DNA of 32,710 bases from Deltaproteobacteria bacterium (lineage in GTDB: Bacteria > Myxococcota > B64-G9), in NCBI GenBank assembly GCA_030591445.1, contig JAUVBB010000014.1:1-32710 (forward strand), written 5' to 3'. Below the pieces are notes generated by a model. The model had not been told where the DNA came from and searched no databases. It worked only from the letters and a program-made list of their open reading frames with translations. The first letter of the stretch is position 1. Each line of letters starts with the position of its first letter. This document shows positions 18,888 through 27,253 of the stretch, one piece after another. Both the position numbers and the translations under genes were made by a program.

Positions 18888-19391
18888 ATGGCCCAGATGA
18901 TTTCTCAGCAAAAAGTAGAAAGACTTTATCGCCGCGTCGGGCCGGCGATCTATGCCCGCTGCCAACGCATGCTCAAAGACCCCGCGGCCGCCGAAGATGC
19001 CAGCCAAGAGGTCTTTTTGCGGGCGCTGCGCCATATCGAGGGGCTGGCCGACGAGACCCAGGCCTTGCGTTGGCTGTATCGGGTCTCGACCAACTACTGT
19101 CTAAATGTAATTCGAGACAAAAAACCTCAACTAGATATAGAAAAAGTCCCCCTGGCAGACAAGCGAGACAACCCCGAACAGGCACTGCTCGATCGTGATG
19201 TGGTTCGCTGGTTGCTTAGCCGCCTGCCGCAAAAGCTGTGTGCCCCGGCCATGCTGTATTTCTTCGATGACATGGAACAGCAAAAGGTCGCAGAGGTGCT
19301 GGGGATCACCCGCCGCACCGTGATCAACCGGCTTCAGGAATTCAACCGTCGTTCTCTCAAACTTTTGAAGCGTAAAGACATTAATCTCTAA
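18888..19391 (+). CDS. ECF-type RNA polymerase sigma factor, copy 2
   Basis: About 167 residues. Region 2 includes DASQEVFLRALRHIEGLADE and RWLYRVSTNYCLNVIR; region 4 is a helix-turn-helix (MEQQKVAEVLGITRRTVINRLQEF). ATG codons at 18888 and 18897 are both possible, and neither has a good ribosome site; a TTG further upstream would fall inside the terminator. The gap from the terminator is only about 40 bases, so its promoter must be short or overlap the T-run. No TGTCCG block is seen there, so it is probably not controlled by the copy 1 promoter type. Shared features with copy 1 (FFDE/FFDD-ME/LE-Q before region 4) and the same partner type suggest the pairs arose by duplication. Confidence 0.88.
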   Translation: MAQMISQQKVERLYRRVGPAIYARCQRMLKDPAAAEDASQEVFLRALRHIEGLADETQALRWLYRVSTNYCLNVIRDKKPQLDIEKVPLADKRDNPEQALLDRDVVRWLLSRLPQKLCAPAMLYFFDDMEQQKVAEVLGITRRTVINRLQEFNRRSLKLLKRKDINL

Positions 19392-19525
19392 TGGCAGATC
19401 GACAGACAAAGAAGTTCCGGGTTCAAATGAAGAGCAAGCATTTTTTCACTTGCTTGCCGGCTTACGGGTTAACCCAGATAAAGAGAAGAAGCCTCTCTCG
19501 TTTTCCATTAGGAGAATGGGCATGA
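19391..19525 (+). CDS. Possible 44-residue basic small protein between sigma copy 2 and its anti-sigma
   Basis: The ATG at 19391 overlaps the sigma stop as TAATG, the same junction type as sigma/anti-sigma copy 1. The frame runs 44 codons and its TGA (19523-19525) overlaps the anti-sigma ATG (19522) as ATGA. The product is rich in Lys and Arg and unlike known families. It could be a real coupled small gene, or a chance frame in a spacer that also holds a 7-base-pair hairpin (19434-19457). It has no clear ribosome site of its own. Confidence 0.33.
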   Translation: MADRQTKKFRVQMKSKHFFTCLPAYGLTQIKRRSLSRFPLGEWA

Positions 19526-20283
19526 ATGAAAAAACACATCTTTCAGCGGACGTCCTCGACCAAATGAAGATGGATCTCCTTGATCCGCAAGCGAAAAGCG
19601 ATGCCGAGCGGCATATGCAAGGTTGTCCCCGTTGCCGATTGGCTTACGAACAACTAGAGCTTGCTTATCAGGAGTTCGACCAATCGGTGCTGCCCCGCAC
19701 CCTTGACCAGGTTTTGCAAAAGGCCCCCGGGGCCAAGAGTTCGCTGTCGAAGCCAAGCTGGTGGCTCTGGCCGGCCATGGCCACAGCTGTTGCGGCCACC
19801 GGTTTGCTGATGTTCATCATGCTGACGCCATCGACCCCGGTGCCCAACCAAGGACACGATGTCCGAATTAAAGGGGACCCGAACTTCCGCGTTTTTGCCT
19901 GGCGCGCGGGCGCGGTGTTCGCGGTCAAACCACAAAGCGTGCTCCAGGCCGGCGATCGCATCCGCTTCGTGATCGAGCCGGGGCAAGCCCACTACCTGAT
20001 GATCGTCTCTCGGGACGGCCCCGGCAAATGCTCGCTGTATTACCCGCCCGGCGCCAAGCAAAGCGGAAAGCTCGAACCAGGTCAAAGCGAATTGCCCGGT
20101 TCCATCCAGCTCGATACAGCCCAAGGGCCTGAGCGCTTGCTGGCCATCTTTTCTAAGCAGCCACAGTCGGTGGAGAAGGTATTGACCGCATTAAAAAAGT
20201 TGGGAGATGGCCCTCTTCCCGCTCATTGGCTACCTGGTGCCAGCCACATCGCCGAGCTAGTTTTCCAAAAAGAATCACTTTAA
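19522..20283 (+). CDS. Zinc-finger anti-sigma factor with periplasmic DUF4384-like domain
   Basis: 253 residues. The ATG at 19522 has AGGAG seven bases upstream; an ATG two codons earlier is less well spaced. The N-terminal cytoplasmic part contains H31-x3-C35-x2-C38 (AERHMQGCPRCR), the ZAS-type zinc motif of anti-sigma factors. One membrane helix spans about 81-101. The rest, from GDRIRFVIEPGQAHYLMIVSRDG onward, follows the DUF4384 pattern seen in the copy 1 anti-sigma and would be periplasmic. It should bind the sigma encoded just upstream and release it on an envelope signal. It is closed by the hairpin at 20290-20323. Unlike copy 1, no caspase gene follows. Confidence 0.85.
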   Translation: MNEKTHLSADVLDQMKMDLLDPQAKSDAERHMQGCPRCRLAYEQLELAYQEFDQSVLPRTLDQVLQKAPGAKSSLSKPSWWLWPAMATAVAATGLLMFIMLTPSTPVPNQGHDVRIKGDPNFRVFAWRAGAVFAVKPQSVLQAGDRIRFVIEPGQAHYLMIVSRDGPGKCSLYYPPGAKQSGKLEPGQSELPGSIQLDTAQGPERLLAIFSKQPQSVEKVLTALKKLGDGPLPAHWLPGASHIAELVFQKESL

Positions 20284-20289
20284 AAAGCA

Positions 20290-20323
20290 TGACTCTTGGG
20301 GCAAGAACATGCCCCGAGAGTCA
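20290..20323. terminator. Bidirectional hairpin terminator between convergent genes
   Basis: TGACTCTTGGGGCA (20290-20303), six-base loop, then TGCCCCGAGAGTCA (20310-20323): a 14-base-pair stem with one G-T wobble. A-rich flanks on the left give a T-run on the minus strand. It lies between the anti-sigma stop (20283) and the stop of the minus-strand gene at 20362, so it can serve both. Confidence 0.8.
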
Positions 20324-20361
20324 AAAGTATGGGCATATTTCACCAAGGCCCGGTAGGCCCC

Positions 20362-21555
20362 CTAACGCTGCAAGACGTGATACACGGCCAGCCACGAAGT
20401 CGGCTGGGCGGGATAAGCCCGCTCACGCAGCAACTTGGACAATGCCCGCTGGGGCGGCAACACCGGCAAACGCGGTCGCCGGGCAGCATTTTTCTCTGAA
20501 ATCCGGTGTACGTACGCGCCGGTGGAGAAATCCAAGATCATTTGCCAGCGTTGGGGAACATGCAAAATACCGGAGTTGTAAATCAAAGACCCAATAACGA
20601 ATTGCTCCGCCCAGGGCCGCTGCTCGATAGGAGTTTGCCCTTCTTGCAAAATTTTCTGGGCGGCAATTTCTTTTTCCCACACCCACATCAAAGCAGTTGC
20701 CGCCACCGCTTCTTCAAAGGTCAAAGTGCGCAACAAATAAGCACCGGGGCCATTTTCGCCGCTTGCTGAGTCAAGCCAACGCTCCTCTTCCGGCACCAGA
20801 CTCGCTTTCTCTGGATACTTGTCGCCCGGCCGCCGCCAGGCGATCACTTGACCCAATTGGGTACCTAAGCCCTGGTCCAATCGTGCTCGCAATAGAGGTT
20901 GATCGGCGAAACCCTTGGCCAAATCATTGAGCCCCACATCCCGCACCGGATGAATCTGATCGATTCGCGCGCGCAGCCCACCCAGAAGTAAAGCGCCGCC
21001 CTCGGCTATAAAGGTAACCGCTACTTCGGCATCGCTTATGCGAAGCGGTGATTTCTTTTGCTCCTGGAGCTGATTGACAATAGTCACGGCTTGCTTGACC
21101 GTTCGCCGCAGGCGTATTTCATCGGCGGCCGTATCGTACTTGCAATCAAAATAGCCGAAATATCGTTTGGGAAACACTCCCGAACTTACATACTTTTCCA
21201 ATTTGAAGCGCTCGTAGCCAATCACGCTACGCTCGATTTCATCCGCCCGCAGGGGAAAGGTCGACCCCGGCGGAGAGAGCTTGATTTTTGCCCGCAAATT
21301 GGCGACGACCTGCCGGCGCAACTGCAAGCGAAGCTGGTCCTTGCCGGCAGTCCCACCAATCGCGGCCATCTTTTCTTCGAGTTTTCGAGACTCGGCCGCC
21401 AAAACCACCACCAGCTTTTCTATTTCGGCTTTTTCTTTAACAAAGTAGCCAAGGACCGCGCGCAGCTCGTCCTTCGCTAGTAGCGCTGACGGCAAAGCAG
21501 TGCCCGGCACCGAGATCACAAAAAGCAGTAGGGCCGTCAAGAATTTCAAGTTCAA
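20362..21555 (-). CDS. Secreted protein of unknown function
   Basis: About 397 residues. The preferred start is the TTG at 21555, which overlaps the upstream stop as TTGA and begins a signal peptide (NLKFLTALLLFVISVPGTA); a TTG at 21591 would put ten polar residues before it. Residues about 25-80 are charged and helical (EKAEIEKLVVVLAAESRKLEEKM), likely a coiled coil. The remainder is mixed and not recognised; RPWAEQFVIGSLIYNSGILH near residue 330 is reminiscent of catalytic or structural loops but matches nothing I can name. It is co-transcribed with the lipoprotein at 21552-22301. Function unknown. Confidence 0.75.
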   Translation of the reverse strand: MNLKFLTALLLFVISVPGTALPSALLAKDELRAVLGYFVKEKAEIEKLVVVLAAESRKLEEKMAAIGGTAGKDQLRLQLRRQVVANLRAKIKLSPPGSTFPLRADEIERSVIGYERFKLEKYVSSGVFPKRYFGYFDCKYDTAADEIRLRRTVKQAVTIVNQLQEQKKSPLRISDAEVAVTFIAEGGALLLGGLRARIDQIHPVRDVGLNDLAKGFADQPLLRARLDQGLGTQLGQVIAWRRPGDKYPEKASLVPEEERWLDSASGENGPGAYLLRTLTFEEAVAATALMWVWEKEIAAQKILQEGQTPIEQRPWAEQFVIGSLIYNSGILHVPQRWQMILDFSTGAYVHRISEKNAARRPRLPVLPPQRALSKLLRERAYPAQPTSWLAVYHVLQR

Positions 21556-22301
21556 GGATCCGGTGTGGTTGCCAAATTTATCCGCAGCCAAAATTCTTTT
21601 TCCGTGAGACGGGCAGCCCTTCTTTGCGAATCGGACTCCTGTCTTCTGTGGCTTTGCTCGGAATACCTATCGTTGCCCATTCCAGCAAGGCCGCCTCTGC
21701 CCCGGCTACCCTTGCCTTTGCCGCCTTGGCCGCGGCCGCGGCGGGAGTCGGCCAGGGGCTTTGAGGGAACACTTAGCGCCGTGCCCAGGGAAATCTTGCC
21801 GGTCGGTGTGGCCAGGGGAAATTTAATTTCGTAGCTGCAAAGACCAGGCTGACAAAATACCGCCACCGTCGGGCCATTGGCTTCATCGCCCAGAATCAGG
21901 CGCGGCGGTCCCTTGCCTAACACGCTCAGCTCTATCGAATCGGCCTCGCGGAATTTTTGATTCGGGGTGCTGGGCATACTCAGCCCCCCGTCGATGCGAA
22001 TGCCATAGCTTTTTTGGCTCTTGCCGGTCTCGTCCAGCCACAGAGTCAAGCCTTGCCGCTGCAGTATCCTAACGATTCTGGCATCCTGCAATACCAGCAG
22101 GCAGTAAAGATTTTTACCGTCATTGCGCACCCCCACCGAGACATCCGCCGCCTCGAAGTACTCAAGCGACTGCGACTGCCACTCTTCTCCCTTGCCGTCG
22201 ATTTTCACGTCCTCGGCGGCCCACAAACTTTGCACTTTCCGCTCTTCGTCGCAAGCGGCAAGCACGCCCATGCTGAGTACTATTAGCCAAAGCCTTTTCA
22301 T
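21552..22301 (-). CDS. Lipoprotein with CBM9/DOMON-like domain and an Arg-Gly-rich segment
   Basis: 249 residues. The ATG at 22301 is preferred because AGGAGG lies five bases upstream; a GTG two codons earlier overlaps that site. The N-terminus is a lipoprotein signal (LSMGVLAAC, Cys17). Residues about 25-175 (KIDGKGEEWQ, SVGVRNDGKNLYCLLVLQD, LTLWLDETGKSQKSYGIRIDG, SYEIKFPL) follow the pattern of family 9 carbohydrate-binding or DOMON-like beta-sandwich domains. Then comes a low-complexity run of Arg, Gly and Lys (about 188-212) and a charged tail. It overlaps the next gene by four bases (TTGA), so the pair likely acts together. The domain assignment is by pattern only, and ligand binding is not shown. 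Confidence 0.75.
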   Translation of the reverse strand: MKRLWLIVLSMGVLAACDEERKVQSLWAAEDVKIDGKGEEWQSQSLEYFEAADVSVGVRNDGKNLYCLLVLQDARIVRILQRQGLTLWLDETGKSQKSYGIRIDGGLSMPSTPNQKFREADSIELSVLGKGPPRLILGDEANGPTVAVFCQPGLCSYEIKFPLATPTGKISLGTALSVPSKPLADSRRGRGQGGKGKGSRGRGGLAGMGNDRYSEQSHRRQESDSQRRAARLTEKEFWLRINLATTPDP

Positions 22302-22409
22302 CGTCACCTCCTGGACAGAAGACTACCTGATTATATGTATGCAATCACGCACCGACTTGAAATATTCCCGCATGGACACAAATCTTGCCCTGGCATATAG
22401 TTGTAGACA

Positions 22410-23063
22410 ATGGATACAATTTTCTTATCCCTGTTCATCGCGGTCGCCCTGGTCAACGTGGCGGCCAACTTCGATGAACGCAAAAACATCCGCATCATCT
22501 ATCTGACCAAACCTTTGCTCATGCCCCTGTTGATCTTGAGCTACTGGTTTGCCACCAGCGAGGCAAATCTTTGGATCGTCTGTGCGCTGGCCTTCGGCTG
22601 GTGGGGAGATATCTTTCTCATGCTGCCGGGGGAAAAGAGTCGGAATTTTCTGGCGGGGCTGGTGGCTTTTCTTATCAATCATTTACTCTACATCGTGGCC
22701 TTCGCTCTCAGCTGGACCCATCTGGGCGCATTGCCCGCATGGTTCTACCTGCTGGTCATTCCCTATTTTGTTTTTGCCTTGCTCATCTACCGGGCGCTAC
22801 GTCAGGGCCTGGGAAAAATGAAGGGCCCGGTGATCATTTACCTGGGCGTCATTCTGCTCATGGGCATAGCGGCCCTGCTGCGCTATGGCTCCTGTGACCC
22901 CACTTCCTTCTGGCTGGTGCTCTCTGGCTCGGTGGTCTTCATGATCTCAGACAGCATCCTGGCCTGGAGCAAGTTCCGTAAGCTGATTGCGGGCAACCGC
23001 GTCATGGTGATGGCAAGCTATCTCCTCGCCCAGTTCCTGATCGAGTACGGCTTTGCCCATTGA
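22410..23063 (+). CDS. YhhN/TMEM86-family membrane protein (lysoplasmalogenase-like)
   Basis: 217 residues and largely hydrophobic, with about seven or eight membrane helices and no soluble domain. The FGWWGDIFLMLPGEKSRNFLAGLVAFLINHLLYIVAF stretch is the family signature, containing the conserved Asp of the WxGD motif and a His in the following helix; a second acidic motif (VFMISDSILAW) lies near residue 185. Relatives hydrolyse the vinyl-ether bond of lysoplasmalogens in the membrane; whether this one does is not visible. The start ATG at 22410 has no strong ribosome site. It is divergent from the lipoprotein at 22301 and lies 55 bases upstream of the S9 peptidase gene. Confidence 0.88.
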   Translation: MDTIFLSLFIAVALVNVAANFDERKNIRIIYLTKPLLMPLLILSYWFATSEANLWIVCALAFGWWGDIFLMLPGEKSRNFLAGLVAFLINHLLYIVAFALSWTHLGALPAWFYLLVIPYFVFALLIYRALRQGLGKMKGPVIIYLGVILLMGIAALLRYGSCDPTSFWLVLSGSVVFMISDSILAWSKFRKLIAGNRVMVMASYLLAQFLIEYGFAH

Positions 23064-23118
23064 GAGAAAACCAATCAAAAGTTGCGGCCGGCCCCTCGGA
23101 TCAGATATTAATAGAGAT

Positions 23119-25149
23119 ATGAAAGCACTTGCCGTTTGCGTGATCGTCCTTGGTATCGGCCTTGCGGCTGTAGCCAATGCGGGCAACGCCATCTCGCCCG
23201 CTGACCTGCATACCTTGGTGGGTGTGGGCGACCCGCATTGGTCCCCGGTCGACGATCGAATCGTTTTTGTCACCAGCCAGTCAAATGCCAAGCGGGACGG
23301 CACCGATAAAAATCTGTGGCTGATTCGCGCCAATGGTAAGGGCCTGCGTCAACTGACCTTCCATCCCGCAGACGATTTTGCCCCCCGTTGGTCCGCCGAT
23401 GGCCGGCAAATCCTGTTCTTGTCCAAAAGAGATGGAAAAGCCAAGGCTTGGCTTATGCCGCTCGAGGGCGGCGAGCCCAGATGCCTCACCCATTTCGACC
23501 TGGCCATTTCTCAGCTACAGTGGATTCCCAAAGGTCGCGCCATCAGCTTCGTGGCCAAGGTGCCCCCCGCCTGGAAAACGGGGCCCCAAAAAGCCGCGCT
23601 CATGCGCGAAGTCGTAAGCCCCGAGACAAAAATCGGTGTGCGGGTCATTAAGCAGCCAATTTACCGTTCCGGCAGCCAATATTTTGGCGACAATCGTCCG
23701 CAATTGTTCACCCTGGACCTCGACCGCAAGCTAATCACCCAGCTTACCAGCGGGGGGGCCCGGGTTGGCTCCTACGGATGGGCCCCAGACGGCAGCCGGG
23801 CGGCCGTTTTGTTCGATCTGCTCCCAGGGCGGATGAACATCCTGGAAGCCAAACTCATCCTGATAAACCCGGCCGGTAAGCAACTACGTTCGCTTGATTC
23901 CCACCGCGGTCAGTTCATCCATCGCGCCCAAATTGCTTGGCAACCTAAGGGTGATGAGATCATTCTAACCGAGTGGATGCCCACCATTGAACTACTCAAA
24001 ACCCACTTGGTCAATACCCGCACCGGCAAGTGGCGACAATTTAGCACCGGTTTCGACCTGGAGCGATTCAGCTGGCGCTGGAGCCACGATGGCCGCGGCT
24101 TATTTGCCTTGGCCGAAGACCAGGGGAATGTACATCTTTGGAAAGTAAACCCGAAAACCGGCCAAAGCCGACGCCTGACTTCCGGCCGCCGACAAATCGG
24201 CCATCATTCGCAAATGTTTTACCCCGCCTCGCTCAGCCTTTCCGGCAATAGCCGTAGGCTGGTCGCCACCGAAACCCGTTCGGACCGACCTACCGAACTG
24301 GTCCTCATCGATGCAGCGCGGGGAAAGATATCGACCTTGACCAAGTTCAACCAGGCCTGGCGCAAAAAACGGGGCCTGCTTCGGGCCACCAAGTTTAAGG
24401 TTCCCCTGGCCCATGGCCCGACCATCGATGCCTGGATCCTCCCCCCTTTGAACCGAGAAAAGGGCAAGAAGTATCCTTTGGTATTGGAGATCCACGGTGG
24501 CCCGCAGACCATGTACGGGGAACACTTCATGGCCGAGTTCCAGATCTTGGCCGCAAAAGGCATGGGCGTGCTGTATGTCAACTGCCGAGGCAGCACCGGT
24601 TACGGCGAAGATTTCCAGCGTTTTGCCCATCGTAATTATCCCGGTGCCTACCCCGACCTGATGGCCGCCGTCGACGAAACCATTCGTCGCTTTGACTGGG
24701 TAGATTCCAAGCGTTTGGGGGTAGCGGGCGGCAGCTTCGGCGGCTACATGACCGCCTGGATCATCGGCCATACCGACCGCTTCCAGGCGGCGGTGGCCAT
24801 GCGCGGCATCTATGACCCTAGTGCCGCCCTGATTGGCGACATTCCCTATCTCATGAAGCATTGGTTCGAGCCGGTCCTCTGGGAAGCGCCGGAAAAAACA
24901 TGGGATATGTCAGCACTAGCTTTCGCCGATCGGGTCAAGACCCCCACTCTCATTATTCACAGCGAAAATGACACCCGCTGTGCCATCGCCAACGCCGAGC
25001 AACTCTTCATTGCCCTGCAATTGCACAAGGTTCCTTCTGAATTCGTCCGCTACCAGGACGAGGGGCACGGCTTATCCCGGATCGGCCGACCGGATCGCAG
25101 AGTCGATCGGCTGGAACGCATTGCAAATTGGCTCTTGCGTTGGCTCTGA
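23119..25149 (+). CDS. Secreted prolyl-oligopeptidase-family (S9) peptidase
   Basis: 676 residues. The ATG at 23119 begins a signal peptide (MKALAVCVIVLG, cleavage near ANA-G at about 22), so it is preferred over a TTG at 23053. The first 400 residues are a WD40/TolB-like beta-propeller with repeated PxWSPxxxxI and APRWSADGRQILFLS blades that screens substrates by size. The C-terminal alpha/beta-hydrolase domain has the triad S539 (GGSFGGYM), D618 (SENDTRC) and H650 (DEGHGLS). Such enzymes cleave oligopeptides, often acyl-aminoacyl or dipeptidyl substrates, in the periplasm. The gene is complete and of usual length. With the POT-type transporter at 25818-27164 it would fit peptide scavenging, though the two are not co-transcribed. 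Confidence 0.95.
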   Translation: MKALAVCVIVLGIGLAAVANAGNAISPADLHTLVGVGDPHWSPVDDRIVFVTSQSNAKRDGTDKNLWLIRANGKGLRQLTFHPADDFAPRWSADGRQILFLSKRDGKAKAWLMPLEGGEPRCLTHFDLAISQLQWIPKGRAISFVAKVPPAWKTGPQKAALMREVVSPETKIGVRVIKQPIYRSGSQYFGDNRPQLFTLDLDRKLITQLTSGGARVGSYGWAPDGSRAAVLFDLLPGRMNILEAKLILINPAGKQLRSLDSHRGQFIHRAQIAWQPKGDEIILTEWMPTIELLKTHLVNTRTGKWRQFSTGFDLERFSWRWSHDGRGLFALAEDQGNVHLWKVNPKTGQSRRLTSGRRQIGHHSQMFYPASLSLSGNSRRLVATETRSDRPTELVLIDAARGKISTLTKFNQAWRKKRGLLRATKFKVPLAHGPTIDAWILPPLNREKGKKYPLVLEIHGGPQTMYGEHFMAEFQILAAKGMGVLYVNCRGSTGYGEDFQRFAHRNYPGAYPDLMAAVDETIRRFDWVDSKRLGVAGGSFGGYMTAWIIGHTDRFQAAVAMRGIYDPSAALIGDIPYLMKHWFEPVLWEAPEKTWDMSALAFADRVKTPTLIIHSENDTRCAIANAEQLFIALQLHKVPSEFVRYQDEGHGLSRIGRPDRRVDRLERIANWLLRWL

Positions 25150-25176
25150 GTTCAGTTAATTATCGGCTTCACATCA

Positions 25177-25203
25177 TTGACTTTCATGGTTTTTTCATAT
25201 AAA
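25177..25203 (+). promoter_or_regulatory. Possible sigma-70 promoter of the SlyD-type gene
   Basis: TTGACT (25177-25182) and TATAAA (25198-25203) are separated by 15 bases, slightly short, and lie 44 bases before the ATG. The sequence between the genes is otherwise A/T-rich. Confidence 0.35.
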
Positions 25204-25246
25204 CAGCACCCTATTGGTGTTCCCCTAACCTAAAGGCGATACAAAC

Positions 25247-25765
25247 ATGAAAATCAAAGAAAACTCATTTGTGGCCATTGAGTATACCTTGAAGATTGAT
25301 TCAGGTGAAGAGATCGACAAATCCGAGGAAGGCAATCCGCTGTCCTTTGTCTTTAGCGCCGGTCAAGTGATCCCGGGCCTAGAAGAACAACTCTCGGACA
25401 AAGAAGTCGGCTGGAGCTCTGATTTTTCCGTGGAATCGAAGGATGGCTACGGTCAGCCCAATCCCGAGCTTATTCAGAAGGTTCCGCGCACCAACTTCCC
25501 TGAGGATGCCGAGCTCAAACCAGGCATGGCATTCGAAGCCCAGACCCAACAGGGAATGCTGACCTTTACCGTCAGAGAGATCGGCAAAGAGGAAGTTACC
25601 ATCGACATGAACCACCCTCTGTGCGGAGAGCGCCTGCATTTCAGCGTGAAAGTCATCGAAGTGCGCGATGCCACCGCCGAAGAGCTGGCATCCCTGGAAG
25701 AAGAAGAAGAAGAAGAAGGATGCGATTGCAGCGAGTCGAGTTGCGAAGGTTGCGGCCAGCACTAA
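25247..25765 (+). CDS. slyD: FKBP-type peptidyl-prolyl isomerase, SlyD-like, with Cys-rich C-terminal tail
   Basis: 172 residues, cytoplasmic, with AAAGG ten bases before the ATG. The FKBP part (VAIEYTLKIDSGEEIDKS, PLSFVFSAGQVIPGLEEQL) is split by the insert-in-flap domain typical of SlyD (about residues 70-125, GYGQPNPELIQKVPRTNFP to MNHPLCGERLHFSVKV, where NHPLAG is the usual family motif). The C-terminus is a run of seven Glu followed by four Cys (CDCSESSCEGC) and His, a potential metal-binding tail as in E. coli SlyD but with few histidines. SlyD proteins act as folding helpers and bind nickel. The gene stands alone, convergent with the transporter at 25818. Confidence 0.9.
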   Translation: MKIKENSFVAIEYTLKIDSGEEIDKSEEGNPLSFVFSAGQVIPGLEEQLSDKEVGWSSDFSVESKDGYGQPNPELIQKVPRTNFPEDAELKPGMAFEAQTQQGMLTFTVREIGKEEVTIDMNHPLCGERLHFSVKVIEVRDATAEELASLEEEEEEEGCDCSESSCEGCGQH

Positions 25766-25817
25766 ATCAAATCCCCTCCCGGGTGATATCCTTTACAGTC
25801 TTTTGGTTGACCCAAGC

Positions 25818-27164
25818 TCAGGCCGATTCTTTTTTCCGGTCGATTCTGATGGTGACCTGCCTAAAAACAACCAGGGCAATGGCCGCCACCACGCCGATGA
25901 CCACAAAATAATACCAAATGTGATGCGCTTCTGAGTAATAAGCTGCCCGCTCGACTTCGCTCAGCCCGGCGGGCAGGGTTTTGGGATCGGGACAGTAGCG
26001 CTCCAGTAAGAATCCAGACATAAAAAAGCCGACCAGCGCCGATATGAATGAGTGCAGGTGGCTAAAACCAAGATAAAGCCCCTCTTGGCCCTTGGGCGCC
26101 TGTAGTGAAAAATACTCCAGAAAGCGAGGTGAAATAAAACACTCGGCCAGACCCTGGATGCCGATTCCTATGATCAGCATGATGGTCAGGGGATGCATGG
26201 CAAACATGCCCAAAAAGGAGATGGAAGGGCCGGCCAGATCCATCAACCAGGGACTCGCCGACATGGCCAAGGCAGAAAACGGCATCAACAGCATGCCCAC
26301 CGTCATCGAAGTAATCGCCCGGTATTTCCTCATCGCTTGCGTAATCCCAACCACGAATATCACCACCACCAAGGGGTTGACATTGGCCAGCCATTCCGGC
26401 CGGGCCTGCTCCCCCAGCAGACGAATGACATACTTGGGCATGGTGGCATAGAGCTGATGCTGAATGGTCCAAAAGCCGGCGACGATGACCGTCAGGGTCA
26501 TCAACCGTCCATTGGCAAACACGCGACCCAAGGCCCGGGCTACATCCCCCAGTGTCTTCTTATTCTCCTCGGAACTTTCGACCTTTTTGAAGAGGAAGAT
26601 GGCAAAGAGCAAGGCTAAAAAGGACATTCCCGCGGAGAAGAAATTGACATACTCCAAGCCCAAACCCTGCCGCACGTAGGGCACAACAGTCTTGCCGCCG
26701 AAGGCGCCAATGTTGACCACCCAGTAAAAAAGGGAAAAGCCCCGAGCCCGGTTGGCCTCATTGGTCGACTTACTCACGGTCCCGGTAATCAGCGGTTTGA
26801 TGAAGGAACCACCCACCATAATGACAAAGAGAAAGAATATGACCAAGACCTTGGAGTGAAAAATGCCCAGGAAGAAATAGCCAACGGTGAGCAGACTAAA
26901 GGCCAGAATCAATCCATTCTTGAAACCGATCCTATCGGCAATGGCACCCACAAATGGCGGCAACAAGTACAGGCAGGCGAAAAAAGTACCGGCCACGGCA
27001 GCAGCGCCAACATCATCGAAACCCACGATATCGGACAGGTAGAGGGTCAGTACAATAAAGAAACCGTAGTAAGCCGCCCGCTCACACAGTTCCATCAAAT
27101 TGGCCATCCAGAATTCGCTAGGGAATTTCCAGGATTGCTTGTCCTTCACTGTGGTTCCATCCAT
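25818..27164 (-). CDS. POT/PTR-family proton-dependent transporter (probably oligopeptide)
   Basis: 448 residues with about 12 membrane helices in the major-facilitator fold. The first helix carries ELCERAAYYGFFIVLTLYL, matching the ExxER-xx-YYG motif that marks proton-coupled oligopeptide transporters, and LPPFVGAIADRIGFKNGLILAFSLL is the MFS loop 2-3 motif. It would import di- and tripeptides, or a related substrate, with protons at the inner membrane. AGGAG is ten bases upstream of the ATG. It is transcribed alone, after a 185-base gap that holds a hairpin. Relatives with other substrates (nitrate, amino acids) exist, so the substrate is not certain. Confidence 0.85.
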   Translation of the reverse strand: MDGTTVKDKQSWKFPSEFWMANLMELCERAAYYGFFIVLTLYLSDIVGFDDVGAAAVAGTFFACLYLLPPFVGAIADRIGFKNGLILAFSLLTVGYFFLGIFHSKVLVIFFLFVIMVGGSFIKPLITGTVSKSTNEANRARGFSLFYWVVNIGAFGGKTVVPYVRQGLGLEYVNFFSAGMSFLALLFAIFLFKKVESSEENKKTLGDVARALGRVFANGRLMTLTVIVAGFWTIQHQLYATMPKYVIRLLGEQARPEWLANVNPLVVVIFVVGITQAMRKYRAITSMTVGMLLMPFSALAMSASPWLMDLAGPSISFLGMFAMHPLTIMLIIGIGIQGLAECFISPRFLEYFSLQAPKGQEGLYLGFSHLHSFISALVGFFMSGFLLERYCPDPKTLPAGLSEVERAAYYSEAHHIWYYFVVIGVVAAIALVVFRQVTIRIDRKKESA

Positions 27165-27253
27165 GCTTGCACGACTCCTACCCCCCGGTAGAGGATCACT
27201 TGCTTGTGTTCATTCCAAGACCTAGACGAACACCAAAAAACATAATGATTTCG

